DNA of 64,000 nt from Akkermansia massiliensis (GTDB taxonomy: Bacteria; Verrucomicrobiota; Verrucomicrobiia; Verrucomicrobiales; Akkermansiaceae). The notes beneath the pieces were generated by a model. That model saw nothing but the letters and a program-made list of their open reading frames with translations, had not been told where the DNA came from and made no database searches. The translations under genes and the position numbers were made by a program. The DNA lies in assembly GCF_018847375.1 (NCBI RefSeq), contig NZ_CP072036.1:2480001-2544000 (forward strand), given 5' to 3'. This document shows, piece after piece, positions 1-7,920 of the stretch; the first letter of the stretch is position 1, and every line of letters begins with the position of its first letter.

Positions 1-256
1 AGAGGACGCCTTCCGGACTGATGCCTACGGTGACTTGCATGGAGTCCAGCGCGCTGGTGCGCCCGTGGGGGACGGCCAGGCCGTGGTCCAGATAGGTGGT
101 TTGCGTTTCCTCGCGCAGAAGGACCGCATTCTTGATGTGCCTTAGCTGACGTTCGTCAAGGACTTCCGCCATGGAATCCGTCAAGGTTTCCAGAGCCTGT
201 TCCTGAGTGGTTGCGGGCTGGAACGTGCGTACGTGAATTTGAAGATTGTCTGCCAC
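1..256 (-). CDS. PTS EIIA (fructose/nitrogen type) domain protein, 3' end outside window
   Basis: About 85 N-terminal codons of a gene read leftward off the window edge. The translation contains LDHGLAVPHGRT, which matches the phosphorylated-histidine region of type-2 PTS EIIA domains (PtsN/FruA class), preceded by the usual helix with LTDSMAEVLDERQ. Such domains accept phosphate from HPr, or act as regulators in organisms with a partial PTS. The start is my choice: a GTG at 254-256 gives MADNLQIHVRT. The frame stays open further upstream but has no better start and no clear ribosome site. The C-terminal half is missing, so it is unknown whether this is a stand-alone EIIA or the start of a larger protein. 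Confidence 0.65.
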   Translation of the reverse strand, partial: MADNLQIHVRTFQPATTQEQALETLTDSMAEVLDERQLRHIKNAVLLREETQTTYLDHGLAVPHGRTSALDSMQVTVGISPEGVL

Positions 257-473
257 CGGGTCTGCTAAAGGCTTTTGGCTTTTAATTCTATGAAGGGAAC
301 CATGATTATCAAGGAAATTCTGGCCTGCGTACGGGGAAGGAGGCTTTCCCTGTGAATTGGGGCGGACAAAAAGGACCCCTGCGCCTTTCCGACGCGGCTT
401 TTTTGACACAAACGCGGCGGAACGGCCTGTTTTTAGGCTTTCTCTTCCGCGGGAATGAAGCTACCCTGCCGCC

Positions 474-1013
474 ATGATGCAGGATTCAGAGGTCATCAAA
501 CTCGTCAAGCCCGTGCCTTCCGACCGCCTGGCGACCCAGGTGCTGGTGATGTGGTACAATACGGTGCGCCCCAAGTGGAAGAAACCGCTGGATCTGGCCA
601 TCACCGCCTTTTTTGTGCTGATGACGCTGTACTCCTTCTCCCTGCGCCCGCTGCCCATATTCGCGTGGCTGTCCCTGGCCGGGGCGCTGATGGCGATCAT
701 CCTGTCCTGGTTCTATGTTCCCTTTCTGGCGAAGGCCGCCCTGGCCGCGAACAAGAAGGTGCCCATGTACCATCAGGAAAAGGATTACGTCTTCCATGAG
801 GATTACATGACTTTCTCCAGCAAGGACGTCGAGCCCATGAATATCCCCTACGACCGCTTCACTACCCTGTGCAAGACGCGCCACGCCCTGCTGTTCCTGT
901 TCGGCAAGAAGCTGGTGCTGTGGCTGCCGCTCAAGCTCATGAGCACGGATCAATTGGAAAGCATCATGCGCCGGTTCCGGAACCACGGCGTGGAAGTCCG
1001 GGATATTTCCTGA
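474..1013 (+). CDS. Small membrane protein, YcxB-like
   Basis: A 179-residue protein with two hydrophobic segments at about residues 40-90 (ITAFFVLMTLYSF and AWLSLAGALMAIILSWFYV). A hydrophilic C-terminal part follows with YVFHEDYMTFSSKD and IPYDRFTTLCKTRHALLFLF. This arrangement, two helices followed by a PH-like beta domain, is that of YcxB-family proteins, whose function is unknown. Two ATGs stand in tandem at the start (474 and 477) without an obvious ribosome-binding site. It lies about 100 bp before a Nudix gene on the same strand and may share its transcript. The family call is from pattern only. Confidence 0.6.
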   Translation: MMQDSEVIKLVKPVPSDRLATQVLVMWYNTVRPKWKKPLDLAITAFFVLMTLYSFSLRPLPIFAWLSLAGALMAIILSWFYVPFLAKAALAANKKVPMYHQEKDYVFHEDYMTFSSKDVEPMNIPYDRFTTLCKTRHALLFLFGKKLVLWLPLKLMSTDQLESIMRRFRNHGVEVRDIS

Positions 1014-1111
1014 GGCGGAAAGCCGTTCGGGGCCGTTCCGGAAGGGGCTCAAATTTGCCGTTTCCGCGCCTTTTTTGTTGAGCGCGGGGTCAAAACGGGT
1101 AGGGTGTCTCC

Positions 1112-1732
1112 ATGTCACGTTACAATGGAGAACAGGTTCTGGTGGTTCCCCGCGCCACGTTTGAAGAAGCGGGTTATTTCCAGGGACACCGGGAAGGCGG
1201 GGATCATTATCTGAATGCGTTCATGAAGCCGGGGGTCTCCTCCTTCATGGACCGGGAGGCGGCGGAAAACGACCCCTCCCACAAGCAGATCATCGCCTAT
1301 GCCATTTTCTGCCACCAGGGCCGCATCCTGCATTACACGCGCGGCGGCTCCGGCGGTGAGGCCCGGCTGCATGACAAGGGCTCCATCGGCATCGGAGGCC
1401 ATATCAATCCGGTGGACCGCCAGTCCGGCCATGACGATGTTTCCACCTATCTGGCCGGGGTGGAGCGTGAAATCCGCGAGGAACTGGTTATTGACGGGAG
1501 CTGCACCCAGCGGGTGCTAGGCGTGATCAATGACGATTCCAATGACGTGGGAGCCGTGCATCTGGGCATCGTCCATCTGTTTGAGCTGGATACGGACCGG
1601 GTGCGCGCGAATGAAGCCGCGCTGGCCAATCTCCGTTTCGTGGCCCCGGAGGAACTGTCCGGGGAGATGTTTGAGAAGCTGGAAACCTGGTCCCAGCTTG
1701 CGCTGGAGCTGTTTAAAAACAGGGGAGCCTGA
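1112..1732 (+). CDS. Nudix hydrolase (predicted phosphoesterase)
   Basis: A 206-residue cytoplasmic protein with a recognisable Nudix box: GGHINPVD near residue 93, then EREIREELVID near residue 118. The REIREEL core carries the metal-binding glutamates. The spacing between the leading glycines and the RE..EE core is longer than the 23-residue canonical box, as in the COG4112 group of predicted phosphoesterases. Substrate unknown; the family usually hydrolyses a nucleoside diphosphate linked to another group. It is followed by a strong terminator at 1801 and precedes a convergent gene. The start follows a weak AG-rich stretch. Confidence 0.75.
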   Translation: MSRYNGEQVLVVPRATFEEAGYFQGHREGGDHYLNAFMKPGVSSFMDREAAENDPSHKQIIAYAIFCHQGRILHYTRGGSGGEARLHDKGSIGIGGHINPVDRQSGHDDVSTYLAGVEREIREELVIDGSCTQRVLGVINDDSNDVGAVHLGIVHLFELDTDRVRANEAALANLRFVAPEELSGEMFEKLETWSQLALELFKNRGA

Positions 1733-1800
1733 AGCCTTGCGCTTCCATGAAGCGCCCGGCGGGCGTAGCAATACGCCTCCTCTTTCGTTTCCTTCCATGG

Positions 1801-1838
1801 GAAGCCCCCGCGGCATACGCCTGCGGGGGCTTCTTTCG
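1801..1838 (+). terminator. Rho-independent terminator
   Basis: A perfect 11-bp stem (1801-1811 with 1823-1833, GAAGCCCCCGC paired with GCGGGGGCTTC) and an 11-nt loop, then TTTCGTC. It ends the Nudix transcript. It lies between convergent genes, and its reverse complement also begins and ends in a way that could slow the opposite transcript. Confidence 0.75.
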
Positions 1839-1869
1839 TCCATCAGGGCCTGAAGAAAACAAAGGGCCG

Positions 1870-4800
1870 TTAATGGAAGATTTTTCTGCGCCTGCGCCAC
1901 AGCAGGGCGGCCAGTCCGGCCAGACCCAGGGAAGCGCTCCCCGGCTCCGGCGCCTGGGCGAAGACCATGGCGGAATTGGCCTGGGGGTCCGTGGACATGG
2001 CCGCATCGTACAGGACGCCGTTGTTCAGGAATTTGATGTTGTCCAGACTGGCGGGAATCTCCGTCAGGGAAAGCGTGTAGTGGCTGGTGCCCGTAATGTC
2101 CACGATGACCTTGTCCGCGGTAAGTCCCTGAAGAGTCAGGGAGGCGTGTTCCCCAAGAATGAGCGTGGTCATGTCTGAAACTCCGTTCAGGACGAGTCCG
2201 CTTCCGGCTTCAATGGTCACGGTGAGCGCTCCTCCCAGGGAATCCAGCGTGGTGCGGGTCTGGTTGACGGCGGAAACATGGGTGAAGTCGCTCAGGGAAG
2301 CCTGGAAATGCTCCACGGTCACATGGTCCAGCACCAGGCTTCTGCCGCCGCTCACATTCGTGCCGCCGCTGATGGTTCCGGCATACTTGTCAAAACCGTA
2401 GGCCGCCGTCCCGGAGGAAAGATCCTGGATGCGCACGATGGAGCTGCCGTTGACGGCGCCGCCGGAACCGCCCCCGGAGATACTGCTCCAGGACTTCCCG
2501 TTGTGAAGCGTGGCGGAGTTTCCGGCCACGGTGACGGACGTATTTCCCTGAACGGTGCCGCCGGAGCCTCCCGCATACACATCCCCCTTGATGGTGCCCC
2601 CTGTAACGCGTACCGCGCTTCCCTCCCGGATGGAGCCTCCCTTGCCTGCGCCGTAAACGGAGCCGGCGATGACTCCGCCCGTGACGGTGGCGTTGGAACC
2701 GCCGGAAATGCAGCCTGTCAGGCCTCCCCCCATCACGTCTCCGTTAATGGAGCCTCCGTTGACGTAAACGTGCGTGGCTCCCCCGATGGTGGTTGTGCCG
2801 TTGTTGGCATTCGCGTAAATGCCGCCCATGATTTGGCTGGAAAAGGAGCCGGAGTTAATCAAGATGTCCACGTTCCCCTTGATATCCGTAGCATAGGATC
2901 CGACCACGGAGGAGGCGTTATTGCTGGTGAAGGTGCCGAAGGAGGCGTTTTCCGCGGAGAATTCCAGATAAACGTTTCCGGTCACGCCGGAGGCGTTCAC
3001 GGCGCCGAAGACGGTGCTTCCGCCCGTGGCGGCGTCCGTAAAGCGCAGGGCGGCATTCCCGTTCAGCGTTCCGGAATTTCCATGGGCCCCGTACCAGGCG
3101 GAGGCCTGCCCTTCCTTGGCGATGGTCAGCCAGATGTCCCCCGTATAATTGCCGGTGCTGGCATACACATGCGTGGCGTTTCCGGAAGTGATGGTGACGT
3201 TCACGGAGTTTCCCAGCCTCCCGGAGGAGGCGTCCGCCTGGGCGCGGGCATCGAAGACGCCGGAGCAATTCTGGTTGGCGGCGGAATGCGTGAAGCCAGT
3301 TTCCGGCCACGCGATGTTGCCCTCCGGAGTGCCTGACGAGCCCCCGGAGTCCGCTCCGGCGGAAATAAAGGCGTTCTCTTCATTGACCAGCCCGGAAGTG
3401 GGTGGGGCATACGATCCTGTGCCATCCATGGACAGGTCTTTCAGGATGGCGTTTCCGCTGCCGTCATACTGGATGATGACGCCGTTGCAGCCGGAACCGG
3501 AGGTGACGGAAAGCGCTTCCCCGATCAGCATGTCCCCCAGCCAGACGTAATAGCCGCCTTTCAGCCCTTCCTGCTCATTGCCCGTGACGTAGGCCATGCG
3601 CAGGTTTTCCGTATTGGCGGACATGTCCAGGGAATACAGGATGGTATCCCCCCATTTGATATAGGCCTCGTTAATGTTGAGCGTGCCGTAAAAAGAGCCG
3701 TTCCCAAGGCTGACGCTGAACTGGTCCGAGAGATTCCAGCCGTTTGCCGCCCCGTCTCCCAGGACCAGGTTGAAATCAAAGGTAAAGCCGTTTTTCAGGG
3801 CCGTTCCCTCCGTCCATGTCCGGGAAATGGAACTTGTCCCCGCCTGTCCCAGGCTGATTCCTTCCGCGTTCACGCCAATGTTGGATACGGAAAAGCCCGC
3901 ATCCGCCAGGTTCTGCACTCCGGTCCATGCGGGCGCTCCTGCGCCCTGGTGGAAGTTGACGGCCATTTCCCCGGCGTCCCGGCGCAGTTGTCCGGCAGAG
4001 CGGCCCGCATAGCCCATGGCTTTGGCGATGTTGCCAGCCATGAGCAGGTCTCCCTGGGTGTTGGGGTGGAGTCCGTCCGCCGCGGGATTGTTGAACATGG
4101 ACCGCACCCCGTAAAACGGCTTGGAGGAAGCCACGTCAATGATCCCTCTGTTGACGTCGATGACCGTGACGCCCTGCCTGGACTGCCCCCAGGAATTCAG
4201 GGAGGCGTTATAGGTTTCCACCGCCTGGTGGGTGGCGTCCGAATTGCCGTTGGAATGCTGGGTCCAGCAGGGAATGGTGAGAACGATGACGTTCGCGTTG
4301 CCGTTGGCGGCGTGCATGGTGTCTACGATGGCGTCCATGTCCGCCAGAAGATCCCGGGTGACTGAATCAAGACGGCTGTCCAGGGTGGAATTGTCGCCGT
4401 CGGAGAGAAGGTCGTTGGTGCCGATCATCACGAAAAAGGTATCCGGTGTGTCCGTTCCCGTGAAGGTCGGGCCCTGGTAGGCTGCTCCGTTTGCTTTGGC
4501 ATCGGAAAGCCCCAGCCAGTTGGAGATGTTGGAGCCGTCAAACCTGCTTCCGGTTTTCCTGCCGGATATTTCCCAGGCCCTTGCGCTTGCCTGGGAGGAA
4601 TGTTCGTTGTTGAAAACCTGGCCGCCGTAGGAGGTTCCCGCGGTGACGCCTCCGGAATAGTTGCCGGTTTTCACGCCTTCCGCATGGTAGGAAATGCCGT
4701 TGTCCGCAAATATTTTATGGAGGGCCCAGCGGTAAGTGCCGCTGTTCATGCCGTGGGTGATGGAATCGCCTACGTACATGACGTTGCCCAGGTCCGTGCC

Positions 4801-4878
4801 CGCAGGGGCGGCGATGGCGGAGGGGAAAACCGCCAGCAGGGCGGCCAGGAGGGAGAGAGGGAGCCTGGTTTTCATCAA
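1870..4878 (-). CDS. Secreted SGNH/GDSL-hydrolase PEP-CTERM protein with glycine-rich repeats
   Basis: A 1002-residue exported protein. Residues 1-24 form a signal peptide. Residues about 30-290 are an SGNH hydrolase: block I VMYVGDSITHG (Ser39), block III VMIGTNDLL, block V DGLHPNTQGD. This predicts an esterase or deacetylase, possibly acting on host or bacterial glycans. Residues about 310-490 look like a beta-sandwich (VFDFNLVLGDG, YYVWLGDMLIGE). From about 520 on there are short repeats rich in Gly, Ser, Thr and Asn (VTGGTIKGDVYAGGSGG), probably a beta-solenoid. The C-terminus APEPGSASLGLAGL...WRRRRK is a PEP-CTERM sorting signal: PEP motif, hydrophobic helix, arginine cluster. The same strand carries another PEP-CTERM gene just upstream, separated by a terminator. 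Substrate is unknown. Confidence 0.85.
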   Translation of the reverse strand: MMKTRLPLSLLAALLAVFPSAIAAPAGTDLGNVMYVGDSITHGMNSGTYRWALHKIFADNGISYHAEGVKTGNYSGGVTAGTSYGGQVFNNEHSSQASARAWEISGRKTGSRFDGSNISNWLGLSDAKANGAAYQGPTFTGTDTPDTFFVMIGTNDLLSDGDNSTLDSRLDSVTRDLLADMDAIVDTMHAANGNANVIVLTIPCWTQHSNGNSDATHQAVETYNASLNSWGQSRQGVTVIDVNRGIIDVASSKPFYGVRSMFNNPAADGLHPNTQGDLLMAGNIAKAMGYAGRSAGQLRRDAGEMAVNFHQGAGAPAWTGVQNLADAGFSVSNIGVNAEGISLGQAGTSSISRTWTEGTALKNGFTFDFNLVLGDGAANGWNLSDQFSVSLGNGSFYGTLNINEAYIKWGDTILYSLDMSANTENLRMAYVTGNEQEGLKGGYYVWLGDMLIGEALSVTSGSGCNGVIIQYDGSGNAILKDLSMDGTGSYAPPTSGLVNEENAFISAGADSGGSSGTPEGNIAWPETGFTHSAANQNCSGVFDARAQADASSGRLGNSVNVTITSGNATHVYASTGNYTGDIWLTIAKEGQASAWYGAHGNSGTLNGNAALRFTDAATGGSTVFGAVNASGVTGNVYLEFSAENASFGTFTSNNASSVVGSYATDIKGNVDILINSGSFSSQIMGGIYANANNGTTTIGGATHVYVNGGSINGDVMGGGLTGCISGGSNATVTGGVIAGSVYGAGKGGSIREGSAVRVTGGTIKGDVYAGGSGGTVQGNTSVTVAGNSATLHNGKSWSSISGGGSGGAVNGSSIVRIQDLSSGTAAYGFDKYAGTISGGTNVSGGRSLVLDHVTVEHFQASLSDFTHVSAVNQTRTTLDSLGGALTVTIEAGSGLVLNGVSDMTTLILGEHASLTLQGLTADKVIVDITGTSHYTLSLTEIPASLDNIKFLNNGVLYDAAMSTDPQANSAMVFAQAPEPGSASLGLAGLAALLWRRRRKIFH

Positions 4879-4922
4879 GGGGAGCAGGGGAATGAAACGG
4901 ATGTTTGAAAAAAGTGAATAAA

Positions 4923-4954
4923 ACGGCCATCCCTGAATGGACAGGGATGGCCGT
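4923..4954 (-). terminator. Rho-independent terminator
   Basis: A perfect 13-bp stem (4923-4935 with 4942-4954, ACGGCCATCCCTG and its complement) with a 6-nt loop. On the minus strand it is followed by TTTTATTCACTTTTTT. It terminates the small PEP-CTERM gene upstream, so the SGNH gene needs its own promoter or read-through. Confidence 0.85.
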
Positions 4955-4966
4955 GGCTGGAAAAGG

Positions 4967-5737
4967 CTAGGCTCTCCGGCGGCGTACCAGCAGCATGCCC
5001 AGGCCCAGCAGGCCGAGGGAGGCCGCGGCCGGCTCCGGAACGGCGCTCAAGGCGTATTCTTTCATCTGGTCTTCTGTCAGTGCTCCCAGGTACAGGTCAA
5101 AATTGTTCAGGGTATATTCCCCGGTGACGCCGTCCGGAGGAGTCCAGGTGTTTCCGGAACCGTCCTTGGCGGAAAAATTGAGCTGGTTCATGGTGACGCT
5201 GCCGAATTTGACCCCGGAGCCGTTCAGGGAGGCCAGAGTGGTCAGGGTGGACGTATCGTCCCCCAGCATGGCGGAAATAGTGACATTCCCGTCATTGTAT
5301 GTGTAAAACAGGGTAAGGGCCTGTCCTGCGGAATAGCCGGAAAGCGTTTGCGTTTTCCAGGGGGAGGTGCCTGCCGTGCCTCCGTTGTAGTTAAAGCCGC
5401 CTGCGCATAGAGTGAGGTCTCCCGACTCCGTCAGCCGGTAACCCATCCCCTCCAGGTTCTTGTAATTGGAGGTGGTATTATAGGTAAACAGCAGGCCTAC
5501 ATCCGTCCCCGAGGTGGTGCCCAGGTCGGAAATGGTCAGGGCCATGGTCCATGGAGTGGCTCCGGAGCCGGTATGCACGGGCACGGAGGGAGAGGAAACA
5601 TTCAGGGTGTCTCCGTTGCTTCCGTCATAAATGGTGTAACCCTTTGAATAAGAGGGATCCATTCCATTGATGGAAGCGGCGAAGGATAGACTGCCTCCCA
5701 GAACGGCGGCCAGGAGGGTCAGGTATGTGGTCTTCAT
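4967..5737 (-). CDS. PEP-CTERM protein of unknown function, LamG-like
   Basis: A 256-residue exported protein when started at the ATG at 5735-5737 (MKTTYLTLLAAVLGGSLSFA, a good signal peptide). An upstream in-frame start at 5776 would add 13 residues and is less likely. The middle part resembles a concanavalin/LamG-type beta-sandwich (PWTMALTISDLG, LTLFYTYNDGNVTISAML). The end is a textbook PEP-CTERM tail: AVPEPAAASLGLLGLGMLLVRRRRA. The protein is probably handed to an exosortase-like enzyme and displayed on the surface. No catalytic motif is visible. A terminator follows immediately. Confidence 0.8.
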   Translation of the reverse strand: MKTTYLTLLAAVLGGSLSFAASINGMDPSYSKGYTIYDGSNGDTLNVSSPSVPVHTGSGATPWTMALTISDLGTTSGTDVGLLFTYNTTSNYKNLEGMGYRLTESGDLTLCAGGFNYNGGTAGTSPWKTQTLSGYSAGQALTLFYTYNDGNVTISAMLGDDTSTLTTLASLNGSGVKFGSVTMNQLNFSAKDGSGNTWTPPDGVTGEYTLNNFDLYLGALTEDQMKEYALSAVPEPAAASLGLLGLGMLLVRRRRA

Positions 5738-6359
5738 ATTGATTGCTGTACGGATTGGAGAAATGTTCCCGCGCAAGAGAACGTCCGTTTTTTATCGAAT
5801 TCCTAATCCGCTTGTGGACCCATCCAATGCAAGCATGGATAAAGGCTAGAGAATCATGGGAAAAGGAATTGTCCTGAAAAGACCAGATCTTTTAAATTAT
5901 GATGAATATCAATATTTTATGATAAACAATACATTTACCGTTAATATTTTTAATTGTTGACGGATTAGGAATCCGCCCAGGCGCTTGAAATCAGCTGTAA
6001 GAGCAGGAGCAGTATGGAGTTGCCCGTAATTATGGAATAGAAAAATCGTGGATAATTAATTCCTGAAAAACACGATGCAATTCTTTTACGCTATCTTGAT
6101 TGTAAATGAATTGGTTCCAAATCAATTCCAAAACTGCTTCCGTCCCCCGCGGAACCCGAGCCGGGGAAAGGGAAAAAGGAGGTGGGCAGGAGATGCGATG
6201 CCCGGCAATCCGTGAAGCGGCGCAAACAGTGGATAATCCATTGACCGTCCCGCTCCGGACTCATCAATCCCTTCTGCCGGAAGCGGGAAGACCGCGGATG
6301 CCCGGCCTGCCAGGGACTGGGAAGGCGGCGCGCCTGTTTTCCGCTCCGCCGGAGAGCAA
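5738..6359. other. Intergenic region, AT-rich upstream of the PEP-CTERM gene
   Basis: About 620 bases without a convincing gene. The part from 5860 to 6110 is strongly AT-rich and lies upstream of the minus-strand PEP-CTERM gene, so it probably holds its promoter. Bases 6120-6360 are GC-rich with short overlapping open frames on both strands. None has a recognisable product, so I leave them out. A 12-bp inverted repeat spans 5799-5972. Confidence 0.5.
5799..5972. repeat. 12-bp inverted repeat with a wide spacer
   Basis: ATTCCTAATCCG at 5799-5810 and its exact complement CGGATTAGGAAT at 5961-5972 enclose 150 bp of AT-rich DNA upstream of the PEP-CTERM gene. It could be a paired regulatory site or the scar of a small element. 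No target-site duplication is evident. Confidence 0.35.
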
Positions 6360-6391
6360 ATTCCCCGGCAAGCTTGTACTTGCCGGGGAAT
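6360..6391 (-). terminator. Rho-independent terminator of the RND efflux operon
   Basis: A perfect 13-bp stem (6360-6372 with 6379-6391, ATTCCCCGGCAAG and its complement) with a 6-nt loop. It lies about 50 bases after the last gene of the minus-strand efflux operon. The minus-strand tail is TTTGCTC, only a weak U-run, but the stem is strong. Confidence 0.7.
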
Positions 6392-6438
6392 GAAAAAAAC
6401 AGTCAAGGAAACTCCCGATTTTAAGGGAGGAGCGTTTT

Positions 6439-7878
6439 TTATCGCTTGGGCGGGCCATCCATGATAGCCTTGTGGCTCATGTTCCAGCCGCCGCCCAGGG
6501 CCGTGTACAGGGAAACCAGCGTGCTGGCGTGCTGATAGTAGTACTGGGAAAGCTGAATCTGCGCAGGGTACAGGTTCTGCTGGGCGTACAGCACTTCAAT
6601 GTAGTTGGAAAGGCCCGTGCGGTAGCGCTCAAAGGAGAGCTTCACCGCTGTTTGGTAGGCTTCCACGGCCTCTGACTGGATGGAGGTGATATTGCGCAGC
6701 TTGGCCCGCTGGATGAGCGTGCTGGAGACTTCCGCCAGGGCGTTCAGCACCGTCTGTTCATAGTCGTTGCTGGCTGCCAGGAATTCGGCCTTGGCTGCCT
6801 TTTCGGAAGCCGTCAGCTTGCCCGCCTGGAAGAGGGGGCCGGTCAGGTTGGTTCCAAAGCCCCAGCCGCCGCGGCGGCCCTGCACGTGGCGCAGGTCCGC
6901 GGAGGCTAGGCCGCCGGCCGCCGTCAGGGAAATGGTCGGGAAATAGTTGGCAATGGCTACGCCCACTTCCGCGTTGGCCGCGCGCAACTGGTATTCGCTC
7001 TGGCGGACGTCGGGCCTTCTGGAAAGGATGTAGGCCGGAATGCCGGCGGGAACCTTCACGTTGTAGGCGATGTCACGGGTGCTGCCGGAACGGCGGATGC
7101 GGCCGGGAGCGCGTCCGGCCAGGACGGAGACCGCGTTTTCCAGATTGGCGATCTGCATCTGGATGGCGGGAATCTGTGCCTGGGAGGAAGCCAGGGCGGC
7201 CTTGGCGGAGGCTACCTGGAGCCTGTCGCCCACCTGGCCTTCAAGCTGTTCGTCGAACAGGCGGAGGCTTTCGGAATAGGATTCCACGGATTTCTGCACA
7301 ATGGCAAGCTGTTCGTCCAGCTGGAGGAGCTGGAGGTAGGAGTCGGCCACCTGGCGGAGCAGGGAGAGCATGAGAGCGCGCTGGCCTTCTTCGGAAGCGA
7401 GGTAGTCTGCGCGGGCCGCTTCCGTCATCCGGCGCGTCTTGCCCCAGATGTCCAGCTCCCAGGAGATGCCGGCGTCAATGGATCCGGGCGTCAAGGTATT
7501 GCCAACGGCGGAGGTTTGGACCACGTTGCCGCTGGTGTAGTTGGAGCCCTTGCTGAGGGAGCCGGAATAATCCGCCCACGGGAAGAGCGGGGCTTCCGTG
7601 ATGGTGATGTACTGGCGGGCCTTTTCCACGCGCGCCATGGTGGCCTTCAGGTCACGGTTGTTTTGGTAGGTATCCGTCAGGAGGTCCTGGAGATCCTTGT
7701 TCTTGAAAACTTTCCACCAGGGCAGGTCCGCAATGGACTCCGTGGCCGCGGAGGCTCCTCTGAACGCCGTGGGCATGGGCATGTCCACCGGCTTGAAGTC
7801 GGGACCCATCATGCAGGAGGAAGCCGTGATGGCCGTGCCCAGCAGGATGGCGCGTGTGATGTATTGGTTCGGTCGCAT
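6439..7878 (-). CDS. Outer-membrane efflux lipoprotein (TolC/OprM family, NodT type)
   Basis: A 479-residue outer-membrane factor. Started at the ATG at 7876-7878 it has a lipoprotein signal, MRPNQYITRAILLGTAITASSC, with lipobox ASSC. A TTG at 7911 would add 11 residues. Family landmarks are GPDFKPVDMP after the lipid cysteine, SWELDIWGKTRRMTEAARADYLAS, ARVEKARQ, and SRRPDVRQSEYQLRAANAEVGVAIANYFPTI split across two helical repeats. It forms the trimeric outer-membrane channel of a tripartite pump and is the last gene after the adaptor and permease on the same strand, so the three proteins probably assemble together. The length is normal for the family. Confidence 0.93.
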   Translation of the reverse strand: MRPNQYITRAILLGTAITASSCMMGPDFKPVDMPMPTAFRGASAATESIADLPWWKVFKNKDLQDLLTDTYQNNRDLKATMARVEKARQYITITEAPLFPWADYSGSLSKGSNYTSGNVVQTSAVGNTLTPGSIDAGISWELDIWGKTRRMTEAARADYLASEEGQRALMLSLLRQVADSYLQLLQLDEQLAIVQKSVESYSESLRLFDEQLEGQVGDRLQVASAKAALASSQAQIPAIQMQIANLENAVSVLAGRAPGRIRRSGSTRDIAYNVKVPAGIPAYILSRRPDVRQSEYQLRAANAEVGVAIANYFPTISLTAAGGLASADLRHVQGRRGGWGFGTNLTGPLFQAGKLTASEKAAKAEFLAASNDYEQTVLNALAEVSSTLIQRAKLRNITSIQSEAVEAYQTAVKLSFERYRTGLSNYIEVLYAQQNLYPAQIQLSQYYYQHASTLVSLYTALGGGWNMSHKAIMDGPPKR

Positions 7879-7920
7879 AATGGCGTTTTGTCTGTTTTTA
7901 AATGGTTTCAAGGGCGGTTT

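Noticed and set aside
486..1118. Long open frames antisense to the YcxB-like gene and to many other GC-rich genes
   Set aside because: They mirror the codon pattern of the real gene, are His/Gly/Arg-rich, have no family motifs and lack sensible starts.
6106..6406. Overlapping open frames of about 95 residues on both strands
   Set aside because: Low-complexity, Arg/Pro-rich translations with no motif and no ribosome site; they lie in a non-coding GC-rich stretch.
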